Shown here one piece after another: positions 43,141-55,289 of a stretch of 64,000 nucleotides of DNA. The notes beneath the pieces were generated by a model. It worked only from the letters and a program-made list of their open reading frames with translations. It ran no database searches and was not told the DNA's origin. Within the stretch, counting starts at the first letter, position 1, and the number at the start of each line of letters is the position of its first letter. Position numbers and translations under genes: made by a program. This stretch comes from Odontocerum albicorne (taxonomy: Eukaryota; Arthropoda; Insecta; Trichoptera; Odontoceridae): assembly GCA_949825065.1 (NCBI GenBank), contig OX463859.1, positions 6,920,217 through 6,984,216 on the forward strand, given 5' to 3'.

Positions 43141-43410
43141 GATGTAAAATGTTTGAAGGGGATCTTCATGAATATTATGGTTTAAGCGGTCTTCCTCGAA
43201 GTCCACTGGTCGTCCGGAACGCTCCATGTCTCTCAGGTCGAAATTACCGTCTTTGAAACGCAAAAACCATCGACGAGCTGTCCTTTCATTCATAGTATCT
43301 TCACCGTACACTTCGCAAATATCGTGAGCAGCTTTGGCAGCTATATTCCCTCGATTGAACGCGAACAGGAGGTGTCGAAAATGTTCACTTTCATCTACTT
43401 GACATTCCAT
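43066..43410 (-). pseudogene. Mariner transposase N-terminal domain, right arm
   Basis: The minus frame begins MECQVDESEHFRHLLFAFNR and runs through AHDICEVYGEDTMNERTARR, WFLRFKDGNFDLRDMERSGR to EEDRLNHNIHEDP without the frameshift present in the left arm. It then crosses into non-homologous central sequence. DNA-binding domain only. Confidence 0.8.
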
Positions 43411-43734
43411 TTTGAAGGCTTGTAATCAAATAAAATAATATATGTAACGTAAAAGCAAACCCAATATCTTGTAGAGCAGAAAATTTTCTTTCAAATGACG
43501 TATAACCTTTACCATTTTGTTTTACTTTTGGTGCTCATTTTTAAATTTAGAAAAAAAAAACACAACTTATGTTAACACCTAATATTACGAGTACATTTGA
43601 ATTTTTTGTCAACGAAATCTTATAAAAATAAAATAATAAAAAGAAAGTTTTGACTATTTCATTGTCTATCTAAACTGAAAACTAATGTATCAAGTTAGAT
43701 TAAGAAGAACTCTCTGAGATACAAACACATACAT

Positions 43735-44700
<966 letters not shown>

Positions 44701-44704
44701 TTTT

Positions 44705-45000
44705 CTCACCATAACTTTGGATTCTCTAAGATGGTTTGGACTTATAGAACGAACGAATGCAGAAGTACTAATAAAACAAATATATAGTGGAAATGTAAGT
44801 TGAAGGCGTTATAGAGGAATATCAAAGAAAGTATGGTTGGATTTAAATAATAATAATATTTTGAAAGAAGAAAATGTAAAAAATCATAGAAATCGTAGAA
44901 GTTACACAAGAATGTGAAGTAATATAAAATGGCTGAAATATGTAAATAGGAAAGTTTAGCAATCTCTCTTCTTTAACTACCCCAGTAGGCATCAATTTTT
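44705..45000 (+). mobile_element. LINE-A, 3' end, inverted relative to neighbour
   Basis: ILRWFGLIERTNAEVLIKQI followed by SGNV, then gaggaatatcaaagaaagta, VWLDLNNNNILKEENVK and a diverged 3' signature (ttctttaactaccccagtag). It lies back to back with the minus copy, giving an inverted LINE-A pair. Confidence 0.75.
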
Positions 45001-45002
45001 TT

Positions 45003-45125
45003 GATTACTCGAGTACGAGCTCACTTGTTCGAGTACATGTTTATTTGGTCGAGTACGATATCTCTTGGTCGAGTACGTATTTACTTTGTCGTGTACGAGT
45101 TCACTTGGTTCACTTTGTCGTGTAG
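45003..45125. repeat. Short tandem repeat, about 30 bp, 4 copies
   Basis: Core cttggtcgagtacgagttca with variants between 45003 and 45125. Confidence 0.75.
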
Positions 45126-45624
45126 GAGTACTAGCCACGTGTATACAAGGAATAACTCTCTCATATGAATAAAAATACCCCATAAACAACATTTCAAACG
45201 GATTAAATTTTAACTAAGCATAAATGATGTTAGTGTTATGTTTTTTTTAATAATAAAAAGTGTTAAAATTAAACACGAAATACATTGTTTATTACAAAAA
45301 AAACAATGTTTCAGTCAAATTCGTTACTTTTAAAAGAGCGAGAAAATGAACGTGTTATGTTTCGTTTGTCTCTTGTCTCGAATTTATATTAATATTTTTT
45401 TATTCCTGCCGTTGTAAAGGAACGACAAAATTACAAATTGTTTCCTCTTCCCTGAAAGGCTGAGAATGTAGTTATATCTCGCTTTTGTATTGTGAAAAAT
45501 GTATTCGGAACTATTATAATATCAAAAACACTGTAAAATTTCCACGATTGTTTTATATCGCTTGGATACGCAATAAATTATTTTTTTCAAGCATTGTTTA
45601 ACATGACACTTTCGTTGTTTACTC
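45126..45624. other. AT-rich spacer
   Basis: Nothing recognised. Confidence 0.5.
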
Positions 45625-45740
45625 GTACTGTACAACCTGGTTGATTTATTTTCTTTAACCAACCAAAAAATGTTCAAGTGGTCTGAAGTGAAAGTTAACC
45701 AGATACCTTTTAAAAAAATAGGTACAAATGGAAATCGAGC
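45625..45740 (-). mobile_element. SINE 3' half, main family
   Basis: Minus strand linker and tail: ggtatctggttaactttcac, ttcagaccacttgaac and ttggttggttaaagaaaata. The head is replaced by an opposite-facing SINE head. Confidence 0.6.
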
Positions 45741-45751
45741 TTTCTTACTTT

Positions 45752-45860
45752 GTCGATCTCAGTGCCTAGTTGGTAACACGTTTGACTTTAATGCGTGTTT
45801 GATTCTCAATGGGTCCCAAAAAAATGTTTCCATCTGTTTAAAAAATCGTGTTAACAATAT
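45752..45860 (+). mobile_element. SINE head
   Basis: CTCAGTGCCTAGTTGGTAAC (A box), then CGTGTTTGATTCTCAATGGG (B box) and tcccaaaaaaatgtttcca. Head-to-head with the previous SINE piece. Confidence 0.6.
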
Positions 45861-46069
45861 ACGCATTCTGTATTATTTTCAACACGTGAAAAGACGTACA
45901 ACGAATTCCATAGTACTCTAGTGGTTCTTATCCTAAAGCCTCGATTACAGGAGAAATTGACAATGATGTTTCCCGGTCACTATCTTAAAAATCTCTTAGT
46001 TACCAATTCAGATATTTTAAAGGGTTCCATACGAAGATCGACTTTCTTACTGATACAAATCCATCCTGT

Positions 46070-46270
46070 GCACTGTGCTGGGGCTTAAAAGTCCAATTTT
46101 GAATCCCTCAGTGTATATAGGTTCTTCCAGGCTGCATCTGATGACTCGATACTTTGAGTACCTTTTTTGCTTTATGCACTTTCCCTTTTCACGTCTCAAA
46201 AACTGCCACTTCTTCGATCATGATGTATTTCCATTGATCACGCTCCTGTGTTGTTGCAACCCAGTTTTAG
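46070..46270 (-). mobile_element. Possible LINE C-terminus
   Basis: The minus strand reads NWVATTQERDQWKYIMIEEV followed by AVFET. The W...A.DR..W......A pattern is the usual ending of endonuclease-reverse transcriptases. Nothing upstream confirms it. Confidence 0.35.
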
Positions 46271-46449
46271 GTATGTAGACTACACATCACGAGGCTACCA
46301 CTTTTCCCTAATTTAAGGGCAGAAAATAGTAACTGATTGAAAAACCAATGTTCTGGTTTATATTTCGCTCATAGAACTTAGTGTCTTATTAAATTTGCTT
46401 CTACAACCATGTTTATTGCCTTAGCTTTTAGGGACTTGTGTTTCGCATA

Positions 46450-46810
46450 GAAGGATGAGGTTGTTGAATAAAAGTCGTCGAGATCGAGATAACCAAAGAG
46501 AGAGCGTTTATTGAAAGCGTATGTATTTATAATGTATAGAACGGCGCAGAACATGTCGCCGTCTCGCTTCACCGGACACATGGTTATTGTCACGCGTTCC
46601 ATATACATTTCATACTACGGTCTGTAGGAGAGGCAAGAGATATGTCGGCGTCTCGCTCTCGCTGTTCGTTACTAGTGAGTTCAATGACCGCACGGCGACC
46701 TTCGCCCAGTGCTGTCTCGCATTCCTTACAGAGCGAGTTCAATGACCGAGCGGCCAAAGATCGCCTCAGTGGGTTCAGTGACCGCACGCACGGTCGCTAC
46801 AGCCTCATCA
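46450..46810. other. GC- and CpG-rich patch with internal repeats
   Basis: Stands out from AT-rich flanks. GAGTTCAATGACCG recurs at 46677 and 46736 and, as GGGTTCAGTGACCG, at 46771. The left part has poly(A)-signal-like and TATA-like sequence in antisense, so a solo LTR or a young SINE is possible. No frame with family features. Confidence 0.4.
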
Positions 46811-47849
46811 AAAAAGCTGAACATTGTTTGTTTGCTTGTAATTTTTATTGAGGACATGGCTCAATTATCACTGATAGTTTAAAAATCTTATATTATTCTA
46901 AAAAAGTCCTTCCGGCACTTGCCACGAGAATCAAGTAGATTTCATCTGTGTATGAAAGGGAATGCTATTTTATAAATGAACATTAGGTATATATGATACA
47001 CTACACCTAAAGTCAGATATTTTACATATCGGAAGATCTATAAAGACTTCTTTGTAACTCGACCTCCTTTTCTAAGTTTTCTGCAGTTTTCTTATCTAAT
47101 ATATTTTTCTAAACATATGCAGATGCGTGAAAGTACCAATCGAATAGCCATTATTACCACCTTCTTTACCACACACTCCACCACGTCTATTTCAAATAAT
47201 TTCAATATACGCTAAACTTTTTAACGAAGGGTAGTTTTGGAGTTCTTTAGTCTTCATAAAAGAAAGTGCATTGAAATTATCCGGATCTTTTGATATGATA
47301 CCTTCTTTAGTGTACAAATATGAATGGGGGTGATTATTTAAAGGTATCCATATTTAATGGATTATACATTTTTTTTGTATCGCGAATTTCTTCGTACTTA
47401 GGATATTCAAAATAAATATTTCTTAGAATTAGAGTGAACCAAATGCCGGCTGTATTTAGCAAGTCTTTGAGTAGACCGATATATTAGCATTCCAGCCCTG
47501 GGTTGGGTCCCGTTAAACAGAGCCGGAAGGAGGGTTAAGAAATAGTCGTAGAAAAAACACGCATTAATATTTTAGTTTTTTAAATTATATTTCTACATTT
47601 TATGAATTTTCTTATTGTGTAATACAAATATGTGTTTAATTCGAGTTGTAGAGTATAACATGGCGAGCGTGTTACCAGATAGATCGACTTTGACACATGT
47701 TCCTGTTTCAAACATATTAGTTTCTTCCTTCACAATATTTAGGAGACAATTGAAGACGCATCAATTGTCTTAAAATATTCTTTATTTATTCACAATTGCC
47801 ATCATTATCCCTGTTGCGGATTTTTAATTTTTTTAATTTTTAATACATA
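46811..47849. other. AT-rich spacer
   Basis: Nothing recognised over about 1 kb. Confidence 0.5.
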
Positions 47850-48535
47850 ACATACATACATATATGTATATTGTATGTGCACCATCACGCCTCTGTTGAC
47901 GTAGACAGAGAGCAGAGCCTTCGCCTTTTCTACGTTCCCACGCCTCTTACACTTTCTCATATAACTTCTATGATTTCTCTTACTTACGTTTGATTATTTT
48001 AAAACATCACTCACAACCATACTTTCCTTGGACTTTATCTACCACGCCTTTTTCTCACATTTACACTTTATATTTAATTTGTTTATATTTCTTCATTCAT
48101 TCGTTCTACGTGATCAAACCCTTTCCGAATTCTCTTCTTTATCCTACTTAACACATTTGCTATTAGTTCACATTTACTCCTTATCATCTCTTTCTGTATG
48201 ATGTCATCAATTATCATTTCATGTATTCTTATTAGTGCATGGATTTCTACAGCGTTTATTCGGTGTCTTTATGTCTTTTACCACGTCCACGTTTCACTAA
48301 CATACATCAAAGTTGGTACAAAAATACTTACTATTATGGACTATCATCTTAGCAGATTTTGATAACGCCCGGTTTGAGTTTATGTGTTATAGTGTCCCAT
48401 ATACTTTGTTTTCTATCACTAGACGCCGTACGATATTCCTCTTAACTCTTATGTCATCTGAAAAATACTTATCAAAGAGTAGAATTCTCCAACTTACTCG
48501 AAGCTTGAATTGTTTAACCATATATTAGAATAATA
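47850..48535 (-). mobile_element. LINE-A, antisense fragment
   Basis: Tail acatacatacatatatgta, caccatcacgcctctgttga, then a LINE-A order as in 43735: ttcattcattcgttctacgt, ttctcttctttatcctactt, ttccacgtccacgtttcac-like and tagcagattttgataacgcc. The longest uninterrupted copy upstream of the 3' end. No open frame remains. Confidence 0.75.
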
Positions 48536-49589
48536 TTTAATACATAATTAAATATCACTTAACTTTTCTTTAATATTCAAACAATGCATGTACGAGTATA
48601 TTGATAATAATTATGAAGCAAACACTGGATGATTGGGAGAAATTATTTCAAAGTAATAAATCCACGAAATGATGATGAAAGTGTCAAATATTAGTATATT
48701 AATATATAAAGACAATAAGTGGAAAAACGTAATTAACTTTACATGGAGCCCTTATTTGGTTTTTCCAGTAATCGAACAAAAATCTTTGGTTTAAAAATCA
48801 AGCATTTTATAAAACAAACCTCAGAGATAACCTCTACTTTAAGTTTTAACCTTTCAAATAAACTTTATTTAACCTTTCAAATAAACTTATTTATTTATTT
48901 AATTTGTGAGCATGGTTAAACCTGGTGAACTTATTGCTCTATACCCATTTCTTCCAACCAACAAGTCTATGGTGAATACATTAAATTGTTTTAATTCATT
49001 ACAGATTTTGCAAAAAAATATTTATTTTATTCAAATAAAAATTAATAAAAAATTACTTATCTCTGAATATTAACATATAATGTAAGAATGACACCATTTG
49101 GTGACAGTGAATTCCCTCAAAAGACTCTCGACGATGTCTTATATATAGAAACGCTTTTTTTGAAACCTCCAAATTCTCCTCTATGCGTGGTTTTTTTTGG
49201 ATCGTGACACCAACGTTGAAAAACGTCTTCCACGCTTCAACTGCTTTATATCGGCATACTTTTCTCCGTTTATTCAAGGGTTCTATTATCTATAAAGCCT
49301 GTGGTTATGCCTGGCCAGTACCATTATTTACTTGGTCGTGCCATTATTTACTTGATATGCCTCTGCCCCTGCGATTCTGCACATTACCAATGACCATGCG
49401 TCTTTCCATACTCTTCTCCCACAAAATGTGACCAAAGACTTAAAGATCGCATAACCTTGATGACGGTAGCGCAGAAAGCCCAATGGGAAGTCGTATATAT
49501 TGATCTCGTTATATTTTCACATACACTGCGAATGTGGAAAGAAAAGAGCATCAATGCGATATATAATTTGCAAAAAAATAACCATACCA
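48536..49589. other. Spacer with SINE tail remnant
   Basis: At about 48905-48985 a minus SINE 3' remnant (gttggttggaagaaatgggt in complement) is visible. The rest, including minus frame 49277-49053, has no recognised family. Confidence 0.4.
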
Positions 49590-49880
49590 TCACGTTATTA
49601 CGCTATTAGAATAGGTAGAGAGGACAGAGCGCCAGACTTTCTTATCTCAGCACACATTCTTAGCTTCTTCTACACCCAATACACCTTTTCACGCAAATTC
49701 TACGATTTCTCAGACTTTGTACGTTTCCTTCTTTCAGAATATCATTTACTCAATTCAACCATATTATCCTTCGTCTTCCTCTCACAGATCTTCCGCTCAC
49801 ATTTGCACCACATCTGTGCTTTATTAGACCTTCTACATTTATTCGTTTTGCATGCCCAAACCATCTCAGCAAAAAAAACT
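49590..49880 (-). mobile_element. LINE-A, antisense 3' fragment
   Basis: accatcacgttattacgcta, gtagagaggacagagcgcca, cagcacacattcttagcttc, then the arginine-rich and GHAKRINVEGLIKHR codons on the minus strand near 49800. It ends at the FGHV motif. Confidence 0.7.
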
Positions 49881-50182
49881 CAAAATAATTTAATGAGGTG
49901 ATCCTTGTCCTGTTTAGGGATCTGGTTTCAACCTTTGCCTTCCCCCCCCCCCCCCCCTCATGCACCCTTCAGAGCACTGGAATGAAAGGTGTGCAAATAG
50001 GGTGATTTATTTCTCACCCTTAAAGCTGAAACCAACAGCGGTGACCGTGTTTCAGTAATACTTGCTTCACCGTTTTGGTTGTCTTGCGGGAGAGCAGTTT
50101 GTTTCTATTCTTAGATGTAAAATGAAATGTGAAACCGTCATACCCTTATCCTAATCGTGATGTTTGTAAGTTATCCTCCTTT
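49881..50182. other. Spacer
   Basis: Contains a C16 run at about 49935-49950. Otherwise nothing. Confidence 0.5.
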
Positions 50183-50362
50183 ATACATGCTTAGGTCGTG
50201 TGTGTAACGTTGTATTATTGTATCACTATACATGCTTAGGTCGTATGTGTAACGTTGTATTATTGTATCCCTATACATGCGTAGGTCGTGTGTGTAACGT
50301 TGTATTATTGTATCACTATACATGCTTAGGTCGTGTGTGTAATGTTGTATTATTGTATCACT
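50183..50362. repeat. Minisatellite, 45-bp unit, 4 copies
   Basis: catgcttaggtcgtgtgtgt followed by aacgttgtattattgtatca and ctata, starting at 50186, 50231, 50276 and 50321. The period is a multiple of three, so an open frame persists by chance. Confidence 0.95.
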
Positions 50363-50794
50363 CTTTTTATTCTACTTTATTTCAATAAAATATATTTTAT
50401 CGACTATTAAAAAATGTCTCAAAAGTTATACTCAAATTAGAATTTTGAGTGCGCATGAATATAAATACAACTTGTCATAAAAATTATAAAGATTTCCATG
50501 AATTATAAACAAAAAATATACCAAAAATTAGTACGCACGTGCATACCACCAAACACTCATACAATATAAATATGAGACAGGTCAAGGATCAGGTAATCAA
50601 AGCTCCAAACATTAAAAAAAAACTTTTTAAGAATAATAATTAATCCACTTAAAAACACAAAAAAAAAACAAACACACATCAACTCTTGAACATATTTACA
50701 GAGATTTCGAAAAATAATAGAAACAAAGTCAACGAAAAAAAATTAAACAAGAGTCACGTCTTGGCATTGAATTTATGGTTATATACACAGTAAA
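50363..50794. other. AT-rich spacer
   Basis: A-rich runs near 50610-50740. No gene. Confidence 0.5.
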
Positions 50795-50945
50795 ATTAGG
50801 TGGGTTTATTGCCATGTGGCACTTTCTTTCAACCTTCTACAAATATGCTGAAGAGAGCTTTAGGGAAAACCAGACTGGACCCCTTTAAAAATGGGTACCA
50901 GCAGGAATTCAACCCCAGCCCCCGATGTCTTACCAGCTTATAAAA
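50795..50945 (-). mobile_element. SINE, main family, head-damaged
   Basis: Minus strand: AAGACATCGGGGGCTGGGGT, B box GTTGAATTCCTGC, linker ggtccagtctggttttccct, and the end ggttgaaagaaagtgccaca followed by TGGCAATAAACCC. Confidence 0.75.
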
Positions 50946-50964
50946 GTTTTTTTTATTCATACAC

Positions 50965-52040
50965 ACAAACACACCATTACGCCTGTTGGAGTAGGCAAAG
51001 AGAAATGAGCATCATACTTATCACGACATTCGTCTTTTCTACACTCACATTACTATATAACACAAAATCTACAATTTCTCTATTTTTATATTTCCTTCAT
51101 TCAAAATATAATTCACTTGATCCTACCATACTTTTCTTTATCTTTTACTAGCATATCTTTCACTCACATTTGCACTTCATATTTCCTTCATTCAAAATAT
51201 AATTCACTTGATCCTACAATACTTTTCTTGATCTTCTACTAGCATATCTTTCACTCACATTTGCACTTCATATTTCCTTCATTCAAAATATAATTCACTT
51301 GATCCTACAATACTTTTCTTGATCTTCTACTAGCATATCTTTCACTCACATTTGCACTTCATATTTCCTTCATTCAAAATATAATTCACTTGATCCTACA
51401 ATACTTTTCTTGATCTTCTTCTAGCATATCTTTCACTCACATTTGCAATTCATATTTCCTTCATTCAAAATATAATTCACTTGATCCTACAACACTTTTC
51501 TTGATCTTCTACTAGCATATCTTTCACTCACATTTGCACTTCATATTTCCTTCATTCAAAATAAAATTCACTTGATCCTACCATACTTTTCTTGATCTTT
51601 TACTAGCATATCTTTCACTCACATTTGCACTTCATATTTTTTTGTTAGTTTTTCTTTATTCATTCGTTCCACGTGCCCTAGACATCACAGTGTTCTTTTT
51701 AATTTCAGTAAGTACATCAGCTGAAAGTATTGTTTCATGTAATTTCCCCCCATGTATTCTGAAAACTCTGTACACGCATTTCTAAAGCATTTACTTGGCT
51801 CCTTTTACTATTCATCAAAATTGATTATTTTTGTAGATTGTCTAGTTCGAGTATGCACGTTTTAGTGCACCATAACCTTTATTTCTTATCGTTACACGCC
51901 GTTTGATATTTCTCGTTACTCTTCTACCATCTGAGACAATAGTAATTAAATAGCAGAACTCCTTAACAAGCTCTTATATTTTATAGCTCACTTGTTTATC
52001 GCATTTACTTTATTTTTCACATCTTTGACTTCAGATTTTA
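50965..52040 (-). mobile_element. LINE-A, long antisense fragment with internal 91-bp array
   Basis: The 3' end (caccattacgcctgttggag, taggcaaagagaaatgagca), the 91-bp array (51083-51635), then continuation with gttagtttttctttattcat, tcgttccacgtgccctagac and RT-upstream sequence to about 52040, collinear with 43735-44700. Confidence 0.8.
51083..51635. repeat. 91-bp tandem repeat, about 6 copies, within LINE-A
   Basis: The phrase tttgcacttcatatttcctt recurs with constant 91-bp spacing (anchors 51174, 51265, 51356, 51447, 51538, 51629). Copies are nearly identical apart from single substitutions. Confidence 0.95.
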
Positions 52041-52129
52041 CACCATGCAGTCCCAGATCTTTTGCATCGTGTCTCTTGCCGAGGAAAAATATTATTGTAT
52101 ATTTGGCCATGTTTATCAAGTTTTGAGGT

Positions 52130-52442
52130 TTCGTTGTCGTTGTTGCTGGGTATCGTAGTCGAGGATCTCCTCGTCATTCCAACGTCAATTTAATTAACTC
52201 ACCGGCCGCAACGCAGTGCTGGAACCGATGGCACACCGAGGTTAGATGATCGGAGCACACCATCATATTTCCCCCCTCTTTTTGAAAGAATAGATATGAC
52301 TGAAGTCATAGGTATCCTTATACCCTGGAATACTAGGCGGAAAAATGCCTGTAACATTCGAGCGGAGTAGCATAGTGCGGGAATCGAATTGACGACCTTC
52401 CACACAAAAGTTCAATGCATTACCGCGCGTCTATGCTCCTCT
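52130..52442 (-). mobile_element. tRNA-headed SINE, second family
   Basis: The minus strand starts AGGAGCATAGACGCGCGGTA (A-box-like), then GTCAATTCGATTCCCGC (B box). The body continues through aggcatttttccgcctagta to ggccggtgagttaattaa. The body differs from the main SINE family and is more balanced in base composition. Ends are approximate. Confidence 0.5.
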
Positions 52443-53139
52443 GAATAGAATTACTGAAGTAAGCACGGCACTGACGGTTGGTCTACATTCGTACGTATTG
52501 AAAATACTACATCAAGTGGAAAGATAACAGCACTCACACACGATCAGTACGTATGAATATATTTACTAAACGAACTTTGAAATTTGACTGCTCTTTTATT
52601 TTTTTGATGTTATAAAGAAACATTTGTCGTGCATACATATTCCAGTTGAAAAAGTGTTATACATGCTCTGGATGAGTAAGAAATTATCTGCGTAATGTAC
52701 AAACTGATTACCCAACGTGTGCGATCTCAATATTTTTGAGTTATAAGAGTTCTTAAATAGCCTATTAAGATCATTATAGTTAGTCGTTTTATAAACATAT
52801 TAAGAAACTGACTAATGGGATTATCTCTCATAATAAAAATAAGGGCAATTTATAAATATATAAATATTAATAATAATAAGGGCAATTTATAAAGCGTTGC
52901 TAAGAGGACAGACCCTCCTTATAAAGCGTTGCTAAGAGGACAGACCCTCCTTATAAAGCGTTGCTAAGAGGACAGACCCTCCTCAAAGGTGCTTTTATTT
53001 GAGATTTTTGAATCCACTTTTATTGACATGTCACAAAATGTTACAAAAATAAATGTTCAGTGTAAAGATACGAAGGTGGTTGTTACGGCTGTAAGATAAG
53101 GTATTTCTCCGCATCTTCATTTATTTAGAAATACATGAA
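52443..53139. other. AT-rich spacer with a small tandem repeat
   Basis: Holds a 32-bp unit repeated three times at 52887-52983 (aaagcgttgctaagaggaca then gaccctcctt). No gene. Confidence 0.6.
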
Positions 53140-53318
53140 AAAAACTTTAAGGAACATTTGTGGAGTGTCATTGTTTGAAAGAAGAAATAAAGACATGCTA
53201 AATGCATGTATAGATACAATTAATGTTTTAAGTAAGATGACGAGAATAACTTTAAGGTGGTTTGGACATGTGAAAAGAATGAATAATGACAGAGTGACTA
53301 AGCGAGTATACAAGTTAA
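53140..53318 (+). mobile_element. LINE-A, left part of interrupted copy
   Basis: INVLSKMTRITLRWFGHVKR followed by MNNDRVTKRVYK is open up to the TTAA at 53315. The element resumes at 54142 after the piggyBac-like insertion. Confidence 0.8.
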
Positions 53319-54141
53319 CACTTGCCACCCTAAGATGGATAGCGAGTGGCCATGATGTCATGTATCTCTCTACTTGCCAGCACATGTTAATCTTATATTC
53401 TTATCTCATTCACCCTCAAAATATTATGCATGTACCACTTATCTAAGAACCTATTTGGCATTATCAGTAACACGGTATAATCACCAAAACCAATGTTATC
53501 TTATCCACATTCAAATAAATATTATAAGTTATATTATACCCTTGTCAAGTTTATCATGTACTAGATTTAGCGTTATTACTTTAGTGTCGACCTACTCGAT
53601 GTTTTATTTTCTAGTTTGCTATCTCGCTGGCGCTTATCTCCCCAAAATTCAATAAAGATTTAATATCACTTAATGGGAGAAGCTGCGACGAGATATAAAT
53701 CACTGATATTGATTTGACAGGATAACATGCTCTACGCATTCCTCTCTCATCTATTGAAGGGTCTTGGAATAGTTATCTTTGCTTTAAATAAGACGTCATA
53801 TCTGAGGCAGAATCATTATTCTTAAAGCCGCCAAGATATTAACATCATCCTTATTATATAATACTGTTAATATTATACTTCAAATGTAATTCAACTTTTA
53901 TACAAATAAAACTACACGTTGAAATTCTAAAAGTGTTTTCGTTGCAAAAGGCCATAACAATGACTTATATTTTATTTGATTATTCGACGTTTTAATACAC
54001 GATAAAATGATTTTTACAGTTAATTACAAAAAATAATCGAGCAGATTTTGCATAATTTTAATTTAAAATATACATTTTTCACTGGATGCTTAGCGTCCAG
54101 CACCGTGGCTGGCGGATTTTTTTAGCACAGTAAGGCAAGTG
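53319..54141. mobile_element. piggyBac-like non-autonomous element nested in LINE-A
   Basis: TTAA at 53315-53318 and 54142-54145. The left end CACTTGCC and the right end GGCAAGTG are perfect complements over 8 bp. The right subterminal region (hairpin CTGGA..TCCAG, then ggcggatttttttagcacag) resembles that of the 62962 element. No transposase frame, 823 bp. Confidence 0.85.
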
Positions 54142-54350
54142 TTAAAAGTGCAAGAAGTGCGTGAAAGAGGTAGACAGAGGAAACCAGATTTTGAAAGACG
54201 GTAAAGTAAGAAGTAATAATAATGTAAAATTTTGCTTGACGAGATGTATAAATGTGGAGGACGCGAAATATATGTTTTTGGATAGAAAATATACGAGGTC
54301 TGTTCTCTCTGCCAACTCCGTAAGAGACACGGCGTGATGATATATTTGTA
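54142..54350 (+). mobile_element. LINE-A, right part of interrupted copy
   Basis: After TTAA it resumes with gtgcgtgaaagaggtagaca (diverged GRRVRGRP region), an ILKDGKVRSNN-like stretch, and the 3' signature GTTCTCTCTGCCAACTCCGT and GGCGTGATGATAT plus a tatttgtatgtat tail. Confidence 0.7.
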
Positions 54351-54824
54351 TGTATAAATAAACATGGTTATCGTATTCTTTTGTTAAATTACAAAATAAG
54401 TTATGAAAAAAAAAATCATGGGTAAAGCCAATTCACATAATGGTGACTGTGGTTAGCAGTTTTCCTAATATTTTTTGTATGTCTTTTTCAAATTTCAAAA
54501 TACCTTACATTATTCTTTTTAAAATGCTTTTAGTGCCCAAATAAAGAAGATTAAATAATATTGGTATGAATTTATTAAAGATTGAGTAGTTGATAAAAAA
54601 ATCGAGAAAAATAATCTTTTCACCAAAATATAAAAAATTCTCGGAAGAACCAGTCGCTTGAAAGGAAAGGGAAATTGGAAACTGTTGAATTTTCATAAGA
54701 ATGGTGCGTGGTGGTGTGATAGATTACTTGTGAGACTTAGCATTTCTTAAAAAAAGAATTTTTCATGCCAGGGGTAGGTTATGTATGACATTTGAACTAT
54801 TTATGGTTTACAAGGTGCCAACAA
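54351..54824. other. AT-rich spacer
   Basis: Nothing recognised. Confidence 0.5.
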
Positions 54825-55050
54825 TGGGATATTTGATCTTATATTGTTGTATAAGTTTGTAGTTGGATATTTAATCTTATATTGTTGTATAAGTTTGAAT
54901 TTTGATATTTAATCACAAATCGTTGTATAAGTTTGTGGTTGGATATTTCATCACATATCGTTGTACAAGTTTATAGTTGAATATTTGATGTTATATTGTT
55001 GTGTAAGTTTGTATTTTGATATTTAATCACAAATCGTTGTATACGTTTGT
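54825..55050. repeat. Diverged tandem repeat, 36-37 bp, about 6 copies
   Basis: Core ggatatttaatcttatattg followed by ttgtataagtttgta. Alternate units carry cacaaatcgttg instead. Confidence 0.85.
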
Positions 55051-55289
55051 ATAAAAACATATCTTTACCGCATTCAATTAATGTTGCGTTTCTTCTTTTT
55101 TCGTGGAACTTTTACACTTGTAGATCAATTGTTAATTTTTTTAAACTTTATTAGTTGAAACTGAATTATCTAGAATTGTCCAATTTTAAACCATGTTTAT
55201 TATATTGACTCTGATAATTACATAATGAATTTAATTTGGCGGTTTGAAGGAAATTTCGAAAAATTTTGTAAACACCCAAGGCATACATT

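Larger units (their letters stand above)
42464..43582. mobile_element. Foldback mariner made of two 5' halves
   Basis: The outer ends TTGGGTGTTAACATAAG and TTAGGTGTTAACATAAG (complement) are flanked by TA at 42462-42463 and 43583-43584. The left arm (42464-about 42896) and right arm (about 43155-43582) are inverted copies of the same 5' part of a mariner, each with its own MECQVDESEHFRHLL start. A unique 260-bp centre continues only the left copy. It has neither a C-terminal half nor a true 3' end. Confidence 0.85.

Noticed and set aside
50200..50388. A 15-residue repeat protein
   Set aside because: The period of 45 bp keeps one frame open. No start context, codon bias or conservation visible. 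The same applies to the 27-bp repeat at 56265.
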